Shown: positions 57,966-64,000 of the stretch, piece by piece
How positions within the stretch are numbered: the first letter of the stretch is position 1
Layout of the letters: each line of letters begins with the position of its first letter
Source of the DNA: Psoroptes ovis
Taxonomy: Eukaryota > Arthropoda > Arachnida > Sarcoptiformes > Psoroptidae
DNA: 64,000 nt
Direction of reading: 5' to 3'
Assembly (NCBI GenBank): GCA_002943765.1
Contig: PQWQ01000001.1
Location: 62,001 to 126,000 of the forward strand
Position numbers and translations under genes: made by a program
The notes under the pieces: generated by a model
Databases searched by the model: none
Told to the model about the DNA's origin: nothing
What the model saw: the letters and a program-made list of their open reading frames with translations, nothing else

Positions 57966-58374
57966 TATATTTGATTTTGATTAATCAAAAAAAAAAAAAA
58001 AAAAATAAGCAGCCAAAACAAGGCAAAATGTTTAATCATTTTCAGATGTTTTCTCGCCACATTTTGAAGTCTGTCTGTTTGCTTTTAATTTACGAAGTGA
58101 TTTGAACTCATCATCATCATCATCATCATTCGTTACCGAAAAGTCATCTTGGAAATAATGAAATAATGAAAATTACAGACACACACATGCACACATCTGG
58201 ACAGAGAATAATCATTTATCAAAAATGAATAAATAAATGAATGAATCCATAATCAATCTGTTTATGTTTATGTGTTCATTTGAATAATAATATATGAATA
58301 GCGATCATGGCGATGTTACCATTGAAGCTACTGAAGCTACTACCATTCAAAAGTTTCCATCAAATACAGATATA

Positions 58375-58455
58375 TTAGATTGTCCCAATAAGTTTTTGCC
58401 GATTTTCAAATGATTTCCTACGATATAATCGGCGGAAACTTTTCGGACAACCTAA
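58375..58455 (-). mobile_element. Palindromic MITE, TATATC-core type, reversed
   Basis: TTAGATTGTCCCAATAAGTT to AACTTTTCGGACAACCTAA; core CTACGATATAATCGGC. Left arm has one extra base. Confidence 0.86.
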
Positions 58456-59394
58456 TTATTTAAATATTTTTGAAATTTGCCGAAATGCTTTTCTTCTGTT
58501 TGTTTGATTTTCAATCTTTTCAATTTACGATTTATTCCATGTATTTTCCACTCTTGTTTAATTCAATTCAATTCTATTAAATGGCTGATGATTTATTCAT
58601 TGTTTACACATGTGATGATGATGATGATGATCCATCTATCGTTTGATGTATTACCGATGTAATACCGGATTTTGAGATATAAACGAAATTAGTTTTTCGG
58701 GTCTTTCAACGATTGTTTACAATTTTGATTATTCGCTTTGAATTTTGAATTTTTAATTTGATTTCGATGAATATTTTTCGATTTGAAGGCATTTGATTGA
58801 TATTTTTATTAATAATAATATCACGGAATACGATCAGGGGTACGAAAAGCTAGCGAAGAATATTCAAAGACTTCTTTTGAAAATTTTCGAGATTACATGG
58901 AACACATTTAAATGATGTTTGATTCCTCTGACATCTGAATTCGTAGGGCCCCTACGAATCCGTTCAAAAGTTTTCTTTTGTTTTACTGGACAATCCAAAG
59001 CTTTCAATTGAAAACAATTTAAAAGTTTTCATCCATTCTTTTGTTTTTGGCCTTAACTCAATTCGGCTTCTTGAATCTCGATTCAGATTCAAATACAAGA
59101 ATATGAATGATACGAAATATACGAGATAAACATGTCAAAAACATTCATTTCCATTTATTCATTTATTCATCTTTCCATCATCATTTTCTCTCCCTAAATG
59201 ATTGATGATTGATGTGTGTATGGATTCATATATATTCCTCAATATTGCCATCCATCTACACATGCATCCATCTATACATCGATTGATTTCATTCATTGAT
59301 TTTTGGTGGAAAGGAAAAAACAAACAGTCATCATCAATTGTGATTATTATCATCAATAAATGAATGAATGAATGAATGAATGAATATGTATATA

Positions 59395-59474
59395 TTAGGT
59401 TGTTCGAAAAGTTTTTGTCGATTATATCGTAGGAAATAATGAGAAAATCGGCAAGTACTTATTGGACAACCTAA
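59395..59474 (+). mobile_element. Palindromic MITE, TATATC-core type
   Basis: TTAGGTTGTTCGAAAAGTTT to TACTTATTGGACAACCTAA; core TATATCGTAGGAAATAATG. Confidence 0.87.
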
Positions 59475-59702
59475 TAAGTGTATGTAAACAAATCACATCA
59501 GAAATCTTCCAAAAAATTCAACATGTTTTAATGACAGATCAATTATAATTATCAATTATTTTGAAAATTTGTTTTGTTTTATCTTCAATTTTGAAACTTT
59601 TCCATTCATTCCATCCATTCATTCAATTCATTGACAAACAACATCAAATGAAGAACTTGTATCAATTCAATTGAGGAACTCGGCTCAATGCCGCCAAAAA
59701 AA

Positions 59703-59741
59703 AAAATAAAATAAAATAAAATAAAATAAAATAAAATAAAG
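59703..59741 (+). repeat. (AAAAT)n microsatellite followed by (AATTC)n
   Basis: About seven AAAAT repeats, then a run of ATTCA-type repeats at 59752-59780. Confidence 0.9.
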
Positions 59742-60209
59742 GTCAGATTCAATTCCATTCAATTCAATTCAATTCAATAATTCTGTTTCAGATATCAATA
59801 TCCATTGATATACATTGATATTATCATCATCATACATTATTAATATATATATCGATAAATAATGATATGACAAAATTATTCTGTGTAAAAACTGTCAATT
59901 GTCAATCTAACAGCAACAGCAAACAACGAAACAAAGAGACAAATTTCGAGTAGTTGTTCCGAGATTTAGATCCAAATGAATTCAGTCAGTTGTTTCGTTA
60001 GTTGATTTTGCCAGAATTTCAACCAAATAAATAACGAAAATTGACAAAAGTACACTTGAAAAATATAAAAAATAAAGTGACAAGCTGTCATTTACACACA
60101 ATAAACATGTACAAAAAATGTTATATAAATGAACACACAACCGAAACAACACACGTGTGTGTCAATGCCAATGTCACACATAATTATTTTTTTGTTTGAA
60201 AATAAAATA

Positions 60210-60289
60210 TTAGGCTGTCCGAAAAGTTCATTCGGCTTAATCAATAGAGTTGCATATGAAAATCGGACAGAACTTTTCGCTCGACTTAA
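60210..60289 (-). mobile_element. Palindromic MITE, GATTAA-core type, reversed
   Basis: TTAGGCTGTCCGAAAAGTTC; the right arm is damaged (AACTTTTCGCTCGACTTAA). Core CAATAGAGTTGCATATGAAA. Confidence 0.8.
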
Positions 60290-60608
60290 TATATATCAAA
60301 TGTAATTTAGTTTTTTTTGTTATTTCCTATAGGACTATAGTCTTTTGATTTTACACATATGAAATTCATTCATTTCAATTCAAATTCATTCAAAATCATC
60401 CGAAATCATTTATTTATTCTTGATATTTTTGATATTTTTAATATTAAGTACTGTATTTTCATTTTCATTTGTTAATATATTCTACAACACCGAGAATAAA
60501 TTCATAAATTAAAATGTTTACCATCATTGTCTAGCTGTTCAACGGTAAATAATTCACCAAATTATTACAATGAACAAATTATGATGATGGGTTTGATGAT
60601 TTCATTTT

Positions 60609-60694
60609 ATTAAGTGTTGTCCGAAAAGTTCATTCGACTTAATCACAATAGAGTTGTCGATGAAAATCGGTCAAAACTTTTCCGGACAACTTGA
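60609..60694 (-). mobile_element. Palindromic MITE, GATTAA-core type, reversed
   Basis: TAAGTGTTGTCCGAAAAGTT to AACTTTTCCGGACAACTTGA; core ACTTAATCACAATAGAGTTG. Confidence 0.83.
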
Positions 60695-61012
60695 TTTTTC
60701 ATTATTTTTAAACCATCAAACCATCAAACACATGCATCAATGAACATACTACATTATATTACAAATAGATACAAGGGTACAAGCGTATTACACACAAAAA
60801 CGACATTATACAAATATAACCCTATCGTTGATTATAATTTATGAATGATGTTAATGTTGATGATGAGGATGATGGGCATAAATTTGCATGTTTTTCCATT
60901 GTCATCATACACATCATCATCATCATTTTAAATGTTTATAATTATCTCATTTTGAAAAATTTGCATTTCTACTATTTTTGACAATGACAGTATAGCATAA
61001 TTGTCTGATATT

Positions 61013-61097
61013 ATTAGTGTTGTCCTAAAAGTTTATTCGGCTTAATCACAATAGAATTGCTCATTGGAAAATCGGCTAGAACTTTTCGGACAACTAA
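61013..61097 (-). mobile_element. Palindromic MITE, GATTAA-core type, reversed
   Basis: TTAGTGTTGTCCTAAAAGTT to AACTTTTCGGACAACTAA; core GGCTTAATCACAATAGAATT. Confidence 0.83.
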
Positions 61098-61355
61098 ATA
61101 ATATTATCCATAGTCAAAACAATGACAGATGTCAAAAAATGACAGAGCGAATAAAATGAATTGTTTACTGTTGTGATTATAGTTATTATGAGATAATTCA
61201 CAGTGTGTTATTTCATAGCTGTTATTCGTATGGAAATTTTCAAATTTTGAAATTCGACAGATTTTTTCATTCAAAAAAAAAAATGAAATAATTTCAAGTG
61301 TTTTATCCCATTTTGTTTGAGAAAGTTTTCAAGAAAGAAATCAAAGAAAATATAT

Positions 61356-61438
61356 TTAGGTTGTCCCATAAGTTCTTGCGGGTTTTTTGAATAGAAAAAA
61401 AAATTTGAAAAACGGCAAGAACTTATGGGACAACTTAA
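61356..61438. mobile_element. Palindromic MITE, CCC type
   Basis: TTAGGTTGTCCCATAAGTTC to GAACTTATGGGACAACTTAA with a T/A-rich loop. Confidence 0.9.
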
Positions 61439-62610
61439 TATTTAAATATATTTAAATCCAGTCATTTTCTCTTGAAATCTTTGATATTTCAAATTGAAAG
61501 AAATCGAAAAAAAATTGCATTTCATTGAATTGTTCAGTGTTGTTCAAATTGAACAATTGAAAATTTAAATTTTTCAAAAAAAAAAAAAACTTGAAAATCT
61601 TGAAATTAATCCATTCACTTATATGTGTCTACAGACCATATGTTCATTATACCATGCAATCTGATTTGTATTTCATACAAATCAATTAATTACTCATCGA
61701 AATTCAATGAAAAATGGCTTAGAAAAATTGAAAATTTCATCAAAAATACTTGCAAAGTATTCAGGATTCATTTACATTTTAATTGCATTGACCCCCGCCA
61801 TTAGTTACGCAATTTACCTCACTGATTGTCTTGTTGAAAGTTGAATGAATGGTTTAAAAAACTAAGAATAATTTAAGAAAAAAATCAAATCAATTGATCA
61901 ATGATGCATCACTGTTTGTTGATGCTGCAAACAATAATAATATTCAGCAATTGATTGAAAATCAATCAATTTTCTGACAATCAATCAATCAATCAATTGA
62001 TTGATTATCGAAAAAATTGATTGTTATTATTATTTATTCATTCATTCATTCAATTATTTATTTATAAATCTAAAATTTTGACAGTTTAAAATTTATAAAT
62101 ATCAAAACCGAATTCAAATGAAACGTCAATCAATCGTTGATAACATTAAAAATAAACGAGAAATGTCAATTCAATCAAAATTAAAAATAAATGAATTGAA
62201 ATCAAATGAATTGAAAAAAATAATTTATATTTCTTCACTCCACCATTACTCCATGACCACTAACACTAAACGATCAATCATTCAATCAATCAATCAATCG
62301 AATAATAAAATTGATCAATCGAATAAACAATCAATCATCAAGGGTCAATTTACAGCAAGCATCAATTTTAGAAAAAATCAAATCAAATAATTGGTACGTT
62401 TCAATTCACATTTTGAAAACCAGCGAAAATGATTGGTCGATTTGGTTGACAGGTGACATATAACACATTACCATTTGATGTGATTGATATATTCACCAAC
62501 CATAGATGTAGAAACACCTAAATCCTTATTATTTTCTGGTTTTGATAAATGACATCGAATCATTGAACTTAATGGTTGAATGAATTTATTTCTTGGTAAA
62601 AATTGAAATA

Positions 62611-62692
62611 TTAGGTTGTCCGGACGGTTCATTCCGCTTAATCGAATAGAGTTGTTAATGAAAATCGGCCAAAACTTTTCGGACAACCATAA
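62611..62692 (-). mobile_element. Palindromic MITE, GATTAA-core type, reversed
   Basis: TTAGGTTGTCCGGACGGTTC to AACTTTTCGGACAACC; core CGCTTAATCGAATAGAGTTG. Confidence 0.84.
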
Positions 62693-63264
62693 TACTTTTC
62701 GTTTCAATCTGTTGATATATGATTTTTTCGTTTCAATCGAAACCCATTGATCAATCAATCAAGCAATCAACCATTCGATTGAATTGAATGATTGAAATTA
62801 TTATTATTATTATTATTATTACTCCTAGAAAATCATTCAATAAACAAATCAATGGCAAATATTGAAATGGTCATTTTGAAAATAATGAAAATCGATCATA
62901 AAACATTGAAAAACCAGGAATATTTCTTATTTCTTCTTCCATCGAAATGTTTTCGATTGAATTGAATTGAATTGAATTGGCCTTGAAATCAATCACCAAC
63001 AACCAATCGTCATTATTTATGATTATTTATGATTATCATTATTATTATTTAACCATCTTTATTCATTCATTGATCGAGATGTTAAAACCATTTGATGAAG
63101 ATTGTATTTATTTTCTTCTTCGAAACGAAGCCATCGATGTCTTCGATGTAATAATAATGGTAATCAAACAACAACAATAACGATTTGGCAGTTTTTGTTT
63201 GGTAATAAATTTATTCGACCAAAAATGTTTCCATTGAAAAAACACTGTTGTTATTTGTGTAAAA

Positions 63265-63451
63265 CAGTCATTCTCAACCTTTTTTTCGCCGCGGCACACT
63301 GAAAAAAGGAAAAGCCTTTATTTCAAAAATCTTGCGGCACACCAAGTAAGGGAATAGTAAAGGAATGAGTTAGATTTCCGAAATTTGGCGGCACATTTTT
63401 GGAATCTGGCGGAACACTAAAGTGCCGCGGAACACCGGTTGAGAATGACTG
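63265..63451. mobile_element. Non-autonomous hAT-type element, 187 bp
   Basis: Terminal inverted repeats CAGTCATTCTCAACC and GGTTGAGAATGACTG, flanked on both sides by the identical 8-bp duplication GTGTAAAA (63257-63264 and 63452-63459), which is the hAT signature. The body is GC-richer than its surroundings and repeats GCGGCACA/GCGGAACA-like words several times. No transposase is encoded. Confidence 0.93.
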
Positions 63452-64000
63452 GTGTAAAATATTCTTGGTGTAAGATATTGTGGTTAGCCACCACCACCAC
63501 CACATCACTTGTCAATTCAGTGACAAAATTTATTGCCCATTTTGAATGTGTTTACCAGCAGCAACGACATCGAAGACATTATGGACAGAAAAATCATTTG
63601 AAATCATCATTTCTTGTAAGGGTATATTTACCAGTGGAAGAATACTGAAAAATTCAAATGAAATGGAATTAAAAATGTATGAATATCTGTGTTTATGGTT
63701 GCTTTGTGGGCTGTAAATATTGGGCTGTAAAATAATATTTGAAATAGCCATTAAAATGGCCATACATTTAACCCTTTTTTTTCAAGACAATTCTGACTAT
63801 CTCACATTGAATTCAAAGGCACGAATATCTTAAAAATAACTTTGAATTATTCATCGATTTAACACTGTTCAAGTTTACATTTTTTCGAGTTTTTCGGACG
63901 AAACATGGCTGTTCACTGCTTTTAGACTTGGTGCTTTCAAAAAAAAAAAAAAATGTCCATAAAAGGTACATGGTGATAATAGGTTTGTTTTCAGAGCTTT

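Larger units (their letters stand above)
43489..64000. other. 20-kb region without a supported gene
   Basis: No conserved protein block, no exon chain and no tRNA-like structure noticed. It holds 16 palindromic elements (all right of 46186), two perfect hairpins near 49 kb, the hAT element, CA repeats near 45300 and ATGA repeats near 59360. It could be intergenic or intron of a gene extending beyond the window. Confidence 0.6.

Noticed and set aside
62118..62390. 90-codon Ser/Asn/Ile-rich frame
   Set aside because: Made of AATC/ATCA repeats, no homology or splice context.
43489..64000. tRNA, rRNA or snRNA genes
   Set aside because: I looked for TTCRA-type loops and paired arms and found no convincing candidate by eye; a covariance-model search would be decisive.

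Overview
This is a eukaryotic nuclear window, very AT-rich, with short GT-AG introns and coding sequence full of Asn, Asp, Gln, Ser and His runs from AAT/GAT/CAA/TCA repeats. Non-coding DNA is littered with ATGA, AAT and ATC microsatellites. Best guess: an arthropod, most likely an astigmatid (dust-mite-like) mite. That placement rests on overall impression and protein similarity only.

Layout: 1-10717 is non-coding DNA packed with about 80-bp inverted-repeat elements, including a 327-bp tandem array at 258-1239. 10718-20600 (+) is a multi-exon PDE1-type cyclic nucleotide phosphodiesterase. 22592-25829 (-) is an ATRX/XNP-type SNF2 chromatin remodeller. 29088-43451 is a compact block of five genes in strictly alternating orientation: a four-transmembrane protein with a very long disordered tail (+), the GTPase DRG2 (-), an SRRM2/3/4-type splicing factor (+), the wyosine tRNA-modification enzyme TYW1 (-), and ANKLE2 (+). 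Stop-to-stop gaps are 91 and 188 bp; start-to-start gaps are 375 and 309 bp. 43489-64000 is a 20-kb stretch with no gene I can support. It holds 16 inverted-repeat elements, two other perfect hairpins and one young hAT-type element near the right end.

Gene models were assembled by hand from conserved protein blocks, GT/AG sites and phase. All junctions keep frame, and DRG2 comes out at 363 residues, within one residue of human DRG2. The genes are mostly housekeeping (second-messenger breakdown, chromatin, translation-associated GTPase, splicing, tRNA modification, nuclear envelope); no operon-like pathway links them.

The most interesting signals are: (1) one splicing-factor gene carrying both the cwf21 domain and, in its last two exons, an eMIC-like motif (microexon-activating domain), with an intron whose retention would remove it; (2) large symmetric low-complexity exons in two genes (882 nt in PDE1, 912 nt in the SRRM gene), both at phase-2 junctions; (3) 43 mariner-like palindromic MITEs of at least three core types, absent from a 19.9-kb stretch containing the dense gene block; (4) MITE-containing DNA amplified into a 327-bp tandem array.
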